The position numbers were made by a program, and so were the translations under genes. Under the pieces are notes generated by a model. That model had not been told where the DNA came from and made no database searches. It worked only from the letters and a program-made list of their open reading frames with translations. Below are positions 7,572-15,372 of a stretch of DNA of 64,000 nucleotides, in pieces. Origin of the DNA: Pelotomaculum sp. GTDB taxonomy: Bacteria; Bacillota; Desulfotomaculia; Desulfotomaculales; Pelotomaculaceae. The stretch spans positions 1 to 64,000 of the forward strand of contig JAHDOA010000035.1 in NCBI GenBank assembly GCA_018435055.1. The letters are read 5' to 3'. The first letter of the stretch is position 1; each line of letters begins with the position of its first letter.

Positions 7572-9425
7572 TTACAATGTCCTTTCCAGTATCCGGTTGA
7601 CGCGCTCGACCATAGCCAGCGGGTTAATTACCAGACCGGCGGAGATGAGAGCATTATCAAAAACCTGCTCAGCGACAACCCGGGCAAATTCCGGATCTTC
7701 TTCCCGCAGCGCGTCCAACTTCTTGATCAGCTTGTGCCTGGTGTTGATCTCCAGGGCTTTTCCGCCCACGTCGCCGAAGTCCCTGTTGGCGGCTTGCATG
7801 ACCCGCTGCATGCTGCTGGTGATCATCGGATTGAGGTTTAGAATGATGGCCGGGCTATCAACCAGACGGCTGGAAACGTTGACCTCACTTACTTTTTCTC
7901 CGAGGGTTTCTTTGAGCCAGGCAGTCAGGGCGCTTGTTTTCTCGCTGTCAAGCGGCTCTTCGCCAGGTTTGTCTGCGGGGCCGGGCAGTTCCAGGCCGGC
8001 CCTGTCGGCGGAAACGAGTTTTTTCCCTTCGTATTCGCCAAGATTGCTAAAAACGAAATCATCTATTGGTTCATAGTTGTAAATAATTTCATGGCCGCCG
8101 GCCCGGAAAGCCTCGATATAGGGTCCGGCCTCAATAGCTTCCCTGCTGGGTCCGTTGATAAAATAAATGTCTTTTTGCCCGTCCTTCATTCTCCCGGCAT
8201 AGTCGGCCAGCGAGATCAGTTGACCCGGTTCTGCTGCCGAGGATTCGAAACGCAGCAGCTTAATAAGGTCTTTTTGGTAAGTAAAGTCCGTAGTGGCGCC
8301 CTCTTTTATAAACATACCGAAAGTATGCCAAAACCCGGCGTATTTTTCCGGGTCGTCCTGTGATTCCTTGTCCAGGAACTTGAGAAAACGCCCGGTGATC
8401 ACTTTCTGCAGCCTGGCGATCAGCGCGCTGTCCTGGGCAGTTTCGCGGGAGATGTTGAGCGGGATGTCCTCGCTGTCCACCACGCCTTTGACAAAGCGCA
8501 GCCATTCAGGCAGTATGGTTTCCGAATGGGGCTGGATTAAGATCCTGCGGCTGTACAGGTTTGTTCCCGGTTTCATCCTGTTGAAGCCGAACCGTTCAAA
8601 ATTATTTTTCGGCACAAACAACAGGGCGTTGATCGCCAGGGGCGCGTCAGCGGTGAAATGCAGCCGGTAGAGCGGCTCGTCATAAGCGGTGGCGATGAAC
8701 TTGTAAAACTCATTATATTCTTCTTCGGTCACCTCGTTCTTATTGCGCGTCCAAATGGCCTGGACGGTATTGACCTGCTCCCCGTTGACCTTGATCGGGA
8801 AGGGGACAAAACTGGAGTATTCCCTGATTATTTCCTTGACTCTTGCCGTCCCGGCAAATTCGTGGGCGTCCTCTTTAAGCTCCAGGACAATTTTTGTTCC
8901 CCTCGGCAGGCCGTCCGCCGTCCGCACATCGTAGCTGCCCAGGCCTTCTGAAACCCACTCGCAGCCCGACTCCCCGGGGAGGTAGGAGCGGGTGAGCACC
9001 CTTATTTTTTTAGCCACCATAAAAGCAGAGTAAAAGCCCACGCCAAACTGGCCGATCAGGTTAAGGTCCTTTTTGTCCGGTTCATTCAGCTGCTGAATGA
9101 ACGTCTTTGATCCCGAGTGGGCGATGGTGCCCAGGTTTTCCACCAGTTCGTCCCTGGTCATGCCGATGCCGGTGTCGATAACGGTGATGGTATTCTCCTT
9201 GTCGTCCAGCTCAATGGAAATTTCCAGCGGCAGGTCCTGCTCCACCGCTTCCTTATTTACCACAGACTCGTAGCGTAGTTTTTCAAGAGCGTCCGCGCTG
9301 TTGGAGATAAGTTCCCGCAGAAAGATTTCCCGGTCAGTGTAAAGGGAATTCACTACAATATTCAGCAGTTTTTTTACTTCAGTTTGAAATTCTCTGTTTT
9401 CAAATTGCTGAGTAGCTTCAGGCAT
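7572..9425 (-). CDS. htpG: molecular chaperone HtpG (Hsp90)
   Basis: 617 residues, full length for bacterial Hsp90. The GHKL ATP-binding domain is at residues ~1-220 with ELISNSADAL (ATP/Mg-binding Asn), DTGIGMTRDEL and GQFGVGFYSAFMVA. The middle domain contains GVVDSEDIPLNISRE with its catalytic-loop Arg, followed by the C-terminal dimerisation domain. It helps fold and maintain client proteins in the cytosol. The ATG is preceded by GGAGGTG. It lies 92 bases downstream of the ArsC/Spx-like gene on the same strand, with a hairpin repeat between them. Confidence 0.97.
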   Translation of the reverse strand: MPEATQQFENREFQTEVKKLLNIVVNSLYTDREIFLRELISNSADALEKLRYESVVNKEAVEQDLPLEISIELDDKENTITVIDTGIGMTRDELVENLGTIAHSGSKTFIQQLNEPDKKDLNLIGQFGVGFYSAFMVAKKIRVLTRSYLPGESGCEWVSEGLGSYDVRTADGLPRGTKIVLELKEDAHEFAGTARVKEIIREYSSFVPFPIKVNGEQVNTVQAIWTRNKNEVTEEEYNEFYKFIATAYDEPLYRLHFTADAPLAINALLFVPKNNFERFGFNRMKPGTNLYSRRILIQPHSETILPEWLRFVKGVVDSEDIPLNISRETAQDSALIARLQKVITGRFLKFLDKESQDDPEKYAGFWHTFGMFIKEGATTDFTYQKDLIKLLRFESSAAEPGQLISLADYAGRMKDGQKDIYFINGPSREAIEAGPYIEAFRAGGHEIIYNYEPIDDFVFSNLGEYEGKKLVSADRAGLELPGPADKPGEEPLDSEKTSALTAWLKETLGEKVSEVNVSSRLVDSPAIILNLNPMITSSMQRVMQAANRDFGDVGGKALEINTRHKLIKKLDALREEDPEFARVVAEQVFDNALISAGLVINPLAMVERVNRILERTL

Positions 9426-9461
9426 ATACTAACACCTCCAGAATATTATTTGTTAGTTTGG

Positions 9462-9490
9462 TGAGACAAGGGGACGGTCCTTTTGTCTCA
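9462..9490. repeat. dispersed hairpin repeat, copy 1
   Basis: TGAGACAA and TTGTCTCA form a perfect 8-bp stem around a core containing GGGGACGGTCC. It is the reverse complement, with few changes, of the copy at 9963-9991, so the ArsC/Spx-like gene is flanked by an inverted pair. It lies between that gene and htpG. Confidence 0.75.
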
Positions 9491-9517
9491 TCCTTTTGTC
9501 TCATCTTATCATGGCTT

Positions 9518-9868
9518 TTATCCCTTTAGAAATCCTTCTATTTGTTCTGGTACAAACCCCACCACCAGTTTTTTGCCGTCGGTCAGCAATGGGCGGTACA
9601 TCGCTTTGGGGTTGGCGGCTAAAAATTCCGCAACCTCGCGCTCAGACAGGTCTTTGGCATTTATTTTCGCCTTTTTATAATTTGTGCTTCTTTCATTGAG
9701 CAGGCCGTTGACTCTTATACCGCCCATGCCGGCGAGTTCAAACAGTTCCGCAGTAGTGGGTGGTTCTTTAACTATGTCCCGGTAGTTATAGTCCACGCCT
9801 TTTTCCGAAAGCCACGCTTTCGCTTTGCGGCAGGTTGTTCAGGTGGGAAAACAGTAAAATTCCAGCAT
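9518..9868 (-). CDS. ArsC/Spx-like thioredoxin-fold protein, candidate selenoprotein (UGA = Sec10)
   Basis: Translating from the ATG at 9866-9868 gives an ArsC/Spx family N-terminus in which codon 10 is TGA (9839-9841), exactly where the family has the first cysteine of its CxxC site: FPT-U-TTCRKAKAWL. Cys13 is present, as is the conserved Arg in AMYRPLL near residue 92. Read through, the protein has the family's usual ~116 residues and no other stop. A GGAG ribosome site lies 12 bases before the ATG. A stem-loop starts 8 bases after the UGA and matches the bacterial SECIS pattern. Known: UxxC sites are common in prokaryotic selenoproteins. Inferred: a Sec-dependent thiol oxidoreductase or reductase; arsenate may not be the substrate. 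The alternative is a nonsense mutation, in which case only the 92-residue stretch 9518-9796 would be a frame from an internal Met. Most gene finders would truncate it there. Confidence 0.78.
9805..9841 (-). promoter_or_regulatory. candidate bacterial SECIS element with its UGA
   Basis: In the minus-strand mRNA the UGA (9841-9839) is followed by CCG-C-AAAGC / GCTTT-CGG, an 8-bp stem with one bulged C (9830-9822 and 9812-9805). The 9-base apical loop GAAAGCGTG begins with G. The loop starts 17 bases after the UGA. These features agree with the bacterial SECIS rules I know: apical loop ~16-37 bases after UGA and G among its first two bases. Confidence 0.7.
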
Positions 9869-10184
9869 GTTGGTTGATCACTCCTTGTTTGTTTTGGTGG
9901 TATAAGGAGAGGTTCCCCCTATAAAATATTCAAGGGCGGCGCCGGAGACAGTCCTCCATGAATGAGACAGAAGGACCGTCCCCTTGTTTCACTGAAAGTT
10001 TATTATTTCTAGTTCTGGCTCAAAAAATCCTCCAGGAGCGGATAAAAGCGCTGCGATAAAGATAAATATAAACTGAATTTTTTTAATCTACTATGATTAG
10101 ACTACAAATTATGGTATTTTTAAATATAGGGTAAATATTTTGCCGTGTTTATAACAAAACGACAGGAGAAGGAGGTTTTGCATA
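9869..10184. other. intergenic region between divergent genes
   Basis: 316 bases between the selenoprotein candidate (minus) and the acyl-CoA dehydrogenase (plus). It holds hairpin repeat copy 2 (9963-9991) and an AT-rich stretch from about 10075 to 10145 that probably carries the promoter of the acyl-CoA dehydrogenase operon. An AGAAGGAGG ribosome site precedes the ATG at 10185. I see no ORF or RNA gene. Confidence 0.5.
9963..9991. repeat. dispersed hairpin repeat, copy 2
   Basis: TGAGACAG, core AAGGACCGTCCCC, then TTGTTTCA; the arms pair with two G-T wobbles. It is in inverted orientation to copy 1 at 9462-9490 and together they bracket the ArsC/Spx-like gene. Confidence 0.75.
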
Positions 10185-11324
10185 ATGATTAGCCTTTCTG
10201 AGCAGCAGGAACTAATGAGGAAAGTGGTTAGGGAATTTGTTGAGAATGAATTAGCCCCGATCGCGCAGAAAATTGACGAGGAGGACACCTGCCCTGTTGA
10301 ACTGTTCAAGAAAACGGCCGAGCTCGGGTTCAACGGTGTTTTCGTGCCTGTGAGCTACGGCGGGGCTGGCCTGGGCTACACGGAAATGGCCATTATCGTT
10401 GAAGAAATTGCCCGGCACGCCGCAGGTTTCGGCATGGGTCTGGTGGCTCATTACATGGCTGTTTACGCCATCATGACCTGGGGCACTGAAGAGCAAAAGC
10501 AGAAGTACCTGCCCATGGTCTGCTCGGGATCCTTCGGGGGACTTTCCGTTACCGAGCCGGGAGGCGGCTCTGACTTCATGGGACAAAAATCAACCGGCCA
10601 GCTGGTTGATAACGAATGGGTTTTAAACGGCCGCAAGTGCTTCATCACCAATTCGCACTGCATGGGAGTCAACGTGGTTTCTGTGCGCACAGGTGAAGAC
10701 GCTAAAGGGCGCCCTCAGCTTTCGGCTTTCATAGTTGAAGGAGGCACGCCGGGCCATAATGCAGGCCGGAAGGAAAAAAAGGCCGGCCTCAGGGGGTCAT
10801 TTACCGGGGACATCATCCTGGACAACGTGCGGCTGCCCCAGGACAATTTGCTCGGCAAGCAGGGCGACGGGGCCAAAATCAGCCTGGGCACTCTAGGAGA
10901 AATGGGCCGGGGCGGGACGGCTGCGGTGGCCCTGGGCATACTGCGCGGGTGCCTGGAAGAGTCAGTGAAATACGCGAAAGAACGTATCATATATGGAAAG
11001 CCCCTGTCAAACCTGACCAACATACAGTTTGCAATCGCCCAGAACCGCACCGATTACGAGGCCGCCCGCCTGTTAACCTATAACGCTGTAGGCATAAAAG
11101 ACGCCGGCAAACCGTGTTCATCTGAAATTGCCATGGCCAAGTTCTTTGCCGCGGAAGCTGCCGTCAACGCCGCCAAGCGGACGATGGACCTGATGGGAGG
11201 TTACGGGGTGGTGACCGACTACCCGGTCAGCCGTTATCTGAGAGACGCCATGGCCACTATTCCCGGGTGCGGCACGTCGCATATTATGCAGATAATTATC
11301 GCGGGCGGTGAACTGAGAAAGTAA
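10185..11324 (+). CDS. acyl-CoA dehydrogenase with Cys at the usual catalytic Glu position
   Basis: 379 residues in the three-domain acyl-CoA dehydrogenase layout. The FAD/substrate region shows SVTEPGGGSDF and RKCFITN. The C-terminal helical domain contains IYGKPLSNLTNIQF and the LMGGYGVVTDYPVSRYLRDA block. The usual catalytic base lies in a YEGTSE-like motif; here the equivalent reads PGCGTSHIM, placing Cys362 at that position. The alternative base of isovaleryl-CoA dehydrogenases, just before a conserved Arg, is Gly here (EMGRGG). The catalytic residue is therefore unclear, and an unusual substrate is possible. etfB and etfA follow directly, so the electrons go to ETF. Confidence 0.9.
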   Translation: MISLSEQQELMRKVVREFVENELAPIAQKIDEEDTCPVELFKKTAELGFNGVFVPVSYGGAGLGYTEMAIIVEEIARHAAGFGMGLVAHYMAVYAIMTWGTEEQKQKYLPMVCSGSFGGLSVTEPGGGSDFMGQKSTGQLVDNEWVLNGRKCFITNSHCMGVNVVSVRTGEDAKGRPQLSAFIVEGGTPGHNAGRKEKKAGLRGSFTGDIILDNVRLPQDNLLGKQGDGAKISLGTLGEMGRGGTAAVALGILRGCLEESVKYAKERIIYGKPLSNLTNIQFAIAQNRTDYEAARLLTYNAVGIKDAGKPCSSEIAMAKFFAAEAAVNAAKRTMDLMGGYGVVTDYPVSRYLRDAMATIPGCGTSHIMQIIIAGGELRK

Positions 11325-11348
11325 TTTATTCAGGGGGGATCAGAAGTC

Positions 11349-12143
11349 ATGAACATCGCGGTCTGCGTTAAGCCTGTCCCGGATCCCAAACACTATGACA
11401 AAATAACCATTGACCCTGAAACCAAGCTGCTGAACCGGCAGGGGGCGCCGACGGTAATAAACCCGGCTGACAAAAACGCCATTGAAGCCGCCCTCCAGTT
11501 AAAGGAGCAGTTTGGCGGCAAAGTCGTGCTGCTCAGCATGGCTCCCCCGTCTGCCAGGGAGACGCTGACTGAAGGGCTGGCCATGGGTGCGGACGAGGCT
11601 TTTCTCCTGAGCGACCGCGCCTTTGTCGGGTCAGACACCCTTGCCACGGCCAGGGTTCTCGCCGCCGGGCTTAAGAAAATCGGAAGTCATGACCTGGTCC
11701 TGACCGGCTCTGAAAGCGCCGACAGCGGGACCAGCCATATACCTTCCCAGCTGGGTGAGCTGCTGGGGTACGCCCATTTGAACTGTCTCACGGAAATTCA
11801 ACTGGAAGCTTCCACCCTGCGCCTGAAGTCCAGGATCGAAAACGGTTACGCTGAATACGAGGGCAGCCTTCCCATGGTCCTGGGTGTGGCGAGGGAGATA
11901 AATACCCCCCGCTATACTACGCTGATGGGGGTGGTAACTGCAGGGAAAAAACCCTTCACGCTCTGGGGTATCGACGATCTGGGGCTAGACCCCGCTTGCG
12001 TCGGCCTGGCCGGTTCTCCGACCCGGCCAGGCGAGCTGCATATGCCCAGCCACGGGAGAAAATCGGAAATGCTGGCGGGGGAACCCGGCGATGTTGCCGA
12101 AAAAATTTTAGCAATCCTGCGCTCCGCAGGCGTGCTGGCCTAG
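11349..12143 (+). CDS. etfB: electron transfer flavoprotein beta subunit
   Basis: 264 residues. It starts with NIAVCVKPVPDP, has a NPADKNAIEAALQLKE block and a nucleotide-binding segment (LVLTGSESADSG), as in EtfB. EtfB forms a heterodimer with EtfA and takes electrons from acyl-CoA dehydrogenases. It is encoded 24 bases after the dehydrogenase with a GGGGGATC-type ribosome site and 15 bases before etfA. I could not decide from sequence whether it is a bifurcating type. Confidence 0.95.
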   Translation: MNIAVCVKPVPDPKHYDKITIDPETKLLNRQGAPTVINPADKNAIEAALQLKEQFGGKVVLLSMAPPSARETLTEGLAMGADEAFLLSDRAFVGSDTLATARVLAAGLKKIGSHDLVLTGSESADSGTSHIPSQLGELLGYAHLNCLTEIQLEASTLRLKSRIENGYAEYEGSLPMVLGVAREINTPRYTTLMGVVTAGKKPFTLWGIDDLGLDPACVGLAGSPTRPGELHMPSHGRKSEMLAGEPGDVAEKILAILRSAGVLA

Positions 12144-12158
12144 AGGGGGAGTTTAAGC

Positions 12159-13166
12159 ATGGGTGAACAGCCCGGTGAGGTATGGGTAGTAGTGGAACAA
12201 ACCGGCGGACGGCCCGCTGAAGTTTCCTTCGAACTATTGGGCAAAGCGCGTGAGCTCGCGGCCCATGGAGGCGGCTCGCGGACCTCGGCCGTGATCATGG
12301 GAAGCGGTGTCGGACATTTGGCGGAAGAGCTGGTCGCCGGCGGCGCGGACCGGGTCTATATAGTTGAAGACCACCGGTTGGAGAATTACGTTAATAACAC
12401 ATATGCCCTGGTGCTGGAATACCTGATCAAAAAGTACCGGCCTGAAATAGTGCTCTGCAGCTCCTCGTTCCAGGGCAGCGAACTTTCGGCAACGGTGGCG
12501 GCCAGGCTGGAGACGGGTCTGGCGGCACACTGCGTCGACCTTTATATTAACAGCCGGGGGGATTTGGTACAGGTGGTCCCCGCTTTCGGCGGGATGGTCC
12601 TCGGCGATATTTTATGCCCCGGGTCACGGCCGCAGATGGCCAGCGTCAAACCCGGCGTTTTTCAGAAACCGGAAAGAGACACCGGGCGCACCGGCGTGGT
12701 CATCAAGGAAGAGGCGGCTGTACTGAATGGTTACATTTCTCCTTTGAGGGCCGTACGTACCATCCGGAGAGAGCCGTCTGAACTGCCGCTGGAGAAAGCT
12801 GAGACTGTGGTGGCGGGCGGCTGGGGAGTGGGAGCGGAAGCCTGGCCTTACCTGGAACAGCTTGCCGCGGAGCTCTCAGGCGCGTTAGGCTGCACCAGGC
12901 CGGCCCTGGACGAGGGTTGGGCCAAAGGAGAACACGCCCTGATCGGCGCCAGCGGGAAAACAGTACGACCGCGGGCATACATCGGGTTCGGAATTTCAGG
13001 GACCACCCACCACGTTGTCGGCATGAAGGACAGCGGTATAATTATAAACATCAACACAGACCCCGGCGCGCCTGTCTTCCAGGTGTCGGATTACGGGGTG
13101 GTGGCCGACGCCAAAAAATTTCTCCCGCTGCTGCTGGAGAAAATAAGGGAGCACAAAGGGAAATAA
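12159..13166 (+). CDS. etfA: electron transfer flavoprotein alpha subunit
   Basis: 335 residues. The C-terminal FAD-binding domain has the family signature: GFGISGTTHHVVGMKDSG, then NTDPGAPVFQVSDYGVVAD. The N-terminal domain (VWVVVEQTGGRPAEVSFELL) pairs with EtfB. There is no fused ferredoxin domain. It completes a dehydrogenase-etfB-etfA operon that ends at a strong hairpin (13210-13245). Confidence 0.95.
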   Translation: MGEQPGEVWVVVEQTGGRPAEVSFELLGKARELAAHGGGSRTSAVIMGSGVGHLAEELVAGGADRVYIVEDHRLENYVNNTYALVLEYLIKKYRPEIVLCSSSFQGSELSATVAARLETGLAAHCVDLYINSRGDLVQVVPAFGGMVLGDILCPGSRPQMASVKPGVFQKPERDTGRTGVVIKEEAAVLNGYISPLRAVRTIRREPSELPLEKAETVVAGGWGVGAEAWPYLEQLAAELSGALGCTRPALDEGWAKGEHALIGASGKTVRPRAYIGFGISGTTHHVVGMKDSGIIININTDPGAPVFQVSDYGVVADAKKFLPLLLEKIREHKGK

Positions 13167-13209
13167 CTGAGCAGAAGTGAAACAGGGGGAACAAAAAGAA
13201 CGCCGGCTA

Positions 13210-13245
13210 CAAAGCGCCTGTGGTTTTATTGTCACAGGCGCTTTG
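13210..13245 (+). terminator. hairpin terminator after etfA
   Basis: CAAAGCGCCTGTG (13210-13222) and CACAGGCGCTTTG (13233-13245) form a perfect 13-bp stem. The following T-tract is weak (GTATTATAGTTTT). Confidence 0.75.
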
Positions 13246-13405
13246 GTATTATAGTTTTACATGCCTCCCTGGCCCGCCTCTATCTACGGGTAGGTTGCCT
13301 GACTAAAAATTGAACATCAAGGGAAAAATCCCTGTTTTTATGTTGAAATTTTCAGTGTTGTGTTAATATAAGTGTGTTATCTTGAATACTAGGGGGTTGT
13401 GGTCA

Positions 13406-14266
13406 TTGGCAGTTAATAAACTAATAAAGGCTGCCGGCAGGGGGGACCCGCCGGAAAAGATCAGGTACCTGGTCAGGGAAAAAGGCATGGATGTCGACGT
13501 CCAGGATGAAAACGGCATGAGCCCTTTGATATATGCCGCTTTTTTCGGACACGAGGATGTTGTAAAAGAGCTGCTGGCCCTCGGGGCTAACGTCAACGCC
13601 AGGGGAAACAGCGGGGTTACCGTCCTGCTGGCTGCCTTGCAGAAAGCCGGTAATGATAATATCGTCAGGCTGCTGATTGACAGCGGCGCTGATGTCAACG
13701 CCAGTGACGGGCAGGGGCTGACCCCGCTCATGACCGCCATATACAACGGCAGCAGTGAGATGACGCTGTATTTGCTTGAAAAAGGGGCCGACGTCAGCTT
13801 TAAAAACAGCAAGGGGTGGACAGCCCTCGACCTGGCCAAGCAGATAGGAAACCGCCGGCTCTTACAGGTCCTGCACCAGGCCGGTTCATTCAAAAACGCC
13901 GACCTGATCTACGCGGCCAGGACCGGCGATGTTAACTGGCTGGACGAAATGATAAAAGGCGGCGCGGATGTGAACGCCAGCAACGAGGACCAGGAGACTC
14001 CCCTCTTATGGGCCTCTTTCAACGGACATTACAGAGTGGTCAGGACTCTGCTGGACCACGGAGCCAGGGTTAACGACAGGGGCAAAGAAGGGTGGAGCGC
14101 CCTGATGGCCGCGGTGGAGACCGGCCGTGAAGATATGGTGAAAATCCTGCTGGAGCGGGGCGCAGATGTCAGTTTTAAAACTGACACGGGTGACACGGCG
14201 CTGACTATAGCCCAAAAGAACGGCCACAGTAACATTGTAAACTTAATTCAAAGTGCCGGAGGATAG
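13406..14266 (+). CDS. ankyrin-repeat protein
   Basis: 286 residues from the TTG at 13406, chosen because AGGGGG lies 9 bases upstream. About seven to eight 33-residue ankyrin repeats fill the protein, with the G-x-TPL/SAL-x-A-A and LL-x-x-GADV-N hallmarks (for example LLIDSGADVNASDGQGLTPL). The first repeat starts near residue 40. There is no signal peptide or membrane segment, so it is probably a cytosolic protein-binding scaffold. It lies 9 bases before the transaminase gene and may be co-transcribed. The partner is unknown. Confidence 0.88.
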   Translation: MAVNKLIKAAGRGDPPEKIRYLVREKGMDVDVQDENGMSPLIYAAFFGHEDVVKELLALGANVNARGNSGVTVLLAALQKAGNDNIVRLLIDSGADVNASDGQGLTPLMTAIYNGSSEMTLYLLEKGADVSFKNSKGWTALDLAKQIGNRRLLQVLHQAGSFKNADLIYAARTGDVNWLDEMIKGGADVNASNEDQETPLLWASFNGHYRVVRTLLDHGARVNDRGKEGWSALMAAVETGREDMVKILLERGADVSFKTDTGDTALTIAQKNGHSNIVNLIQSAGG

Positions 14267-14275
14267 AGTGAAGAT

Positions 14276-15115
14276 ATGGAGTTGGCGTATTTGAACGGCT
14301 GGCTGGGCGCTCTTGAAGATGCCCGCGTCTCAGTAAATGACCGGGGCTACAACTTTGGAGACGGTGTGTACGAAGTGGTGCGGGCGTATAACGGGGTGAT
14401 GTTCGCCCTGGAAGAGCACCTGGAAAGGTTGGCGCTTAGCGCGGCTGCCGTGGAAATCGACCTGCCCTGGGAACCGGCCCGGCTTAAAAATATCACGAAA
14501 GATACCCTTGGCAAAAGCGGGATCAAAGAAGCGCTGGTATATATCCAGGTGACCCGCGGCACGGCCCCCAGAAACCACGTGTCTGATGAGGAGATGCGGC
14601 CCAACCTGCTGGTAACGGTGCGGAATATGCCCCACATACCTCCGTCACTTTACACAGAGGGTGTAAAGGCAATTACCATGCCCGAGTTCCGGTGGCAGAT
14701 ACGCAACGTAAAATCAATATCGCTGCAGGCCAGTGTGCTGGCCAAGCGCAGGGCCGAACGGGCCGGAGCTGCAGAGGCTATTTTTGTGCTGCCGGACGGG
14801 ACGGTCACAGAGGGCGCTTCCAGCAATATATTTATCGTTAAAGACGGTGTTTTAATGACTCATCCCGCGGACAACAGGATCCTCGCGGGTGTTATACGGC
14901 ACTTTGTCCTCAAGGTGGCCGGGACGCTGGATGTAAAGTCCGTGGTAGAGCCTTTTAATATTTTGGATTTGGTGAAGGCGGAAGAGGTCTTTATTACCGG
15001 CACGGTGGCCGAAGTAGTGCCGGTGGTAAATGTGGACGGGAAAATAATCGGCGGTGGCAGGCCCGGTCCGCTGACAGCCCGTATTCACAAAGGTTTTGTT
15101 TCACTCATAAAATAG
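14276..15115 (+). CDS. dat: class IV aminotransferase, probably D-amino-acid transaminase
   Basis: 279 residues, fold-type IV PLP enzyme. NDRGYNFGDGVYEVVRAYNG near residues 20-40 is very like D-alanine aminotransferases. The PLP lysine lies in NVKSISLQASVLAKR (K near 144). GTVTEGASSNIFIV and EVFITGTVAEVVPV complete the active site. The likely reaction is D-alanine plus 2-oxoglutarate to pyruvate plus D-glutamate, supplying wall precursors. Branched-chain aminotransferase or aminodeoxychorismate lyase are alternatives, less favoured by the N-terminal motif. Confidence 0.88.
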   Translation: MELAYLNGWLGALEDARVSVNDRGYNFGDGVYEVVRAYNGVMFALEEHLERLALSAAAVEIDLPWEPARLKNITKDTLGKSGIKEALVYIQVTRGTAPRNHVSDEEMRPNLLVTVRNMPHIPPSLYTEGVKAITMPEFRWQIRNVKSISLQASVLAKRRAERAGAAEAIFVLPDGTVTEGASSNIFIVKDGVLMTHPADNRILAGVIRHFVLKVAGTLDVKSVVEPFNILDLVKAEEVFITGTVAEVVPVVNVDGKIIGGGRPGPLTARIHKGFVSLIK

Positions 15116-15216
15116 TTTTATGATTTGTTAATAATTAAGAAACATTTAGTTAATGTTCCCCCGCTATAATGACAAAAAAAATAATGATTTGAATATACAT
15201 TAATGGGGGGATAAAC

Positions 15217-15312
15217 ATGGATATAGCGGCAGCCGTTTTTACCACATTATTTTTCGTGTTGGGAATTCCCTGGCTCGAAGACTATATAATTGCTGAAAGG
15301 TGTCCCGCCTGA
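15217..15312 (+). CDS. 31-residue hydrophobic small protein
   Basis: A short ORF with a GGGGGG ribosome site 6-7 bases before the ATG. It encodes one hydrophobic helix (AAAVFTTLFFVLGIPWL) followed by a short polar tail with Glu, Asp and a Cys. It is followed by a terminator at 15332-15362, so it could be its own transcription unit. I recognise no family. It could be a membrane microprotein or chance. Confidence 0.45.
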   Translation: MDIAAAVFTTLFFVLGIPWLEDYIIAERCPA

Positions 15313-15331
15313 TGTATGGTAATGAAAATAT

Positions 15332-15362
15332 GAACCGGTCCCGCGAAAACGGGGGCCGGTTC
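15332..15362. terminator. hairpin terminator, probably bidirectional
   Basis: GAACCGG (15332-15338) and CCGGTTC (15356-15362) enclose an inner CCCG/CGGG pairing. The plus-strand side continues into AATGTTTTT. It separates the small ORF (plus) from the anti-sigma gene (minus), which ends at 15373. Confidence 0.65.
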
Positions 15363-15372
15363 AATGTTTTTA

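Noticed and set aside
7572-9425. Several long plus-strand ORFs inside htpG and similar antisense frames elsewhere
   Set aside because: They lie opposite strongly conserved genes, lack ribosome sites and have no recognisable domains.
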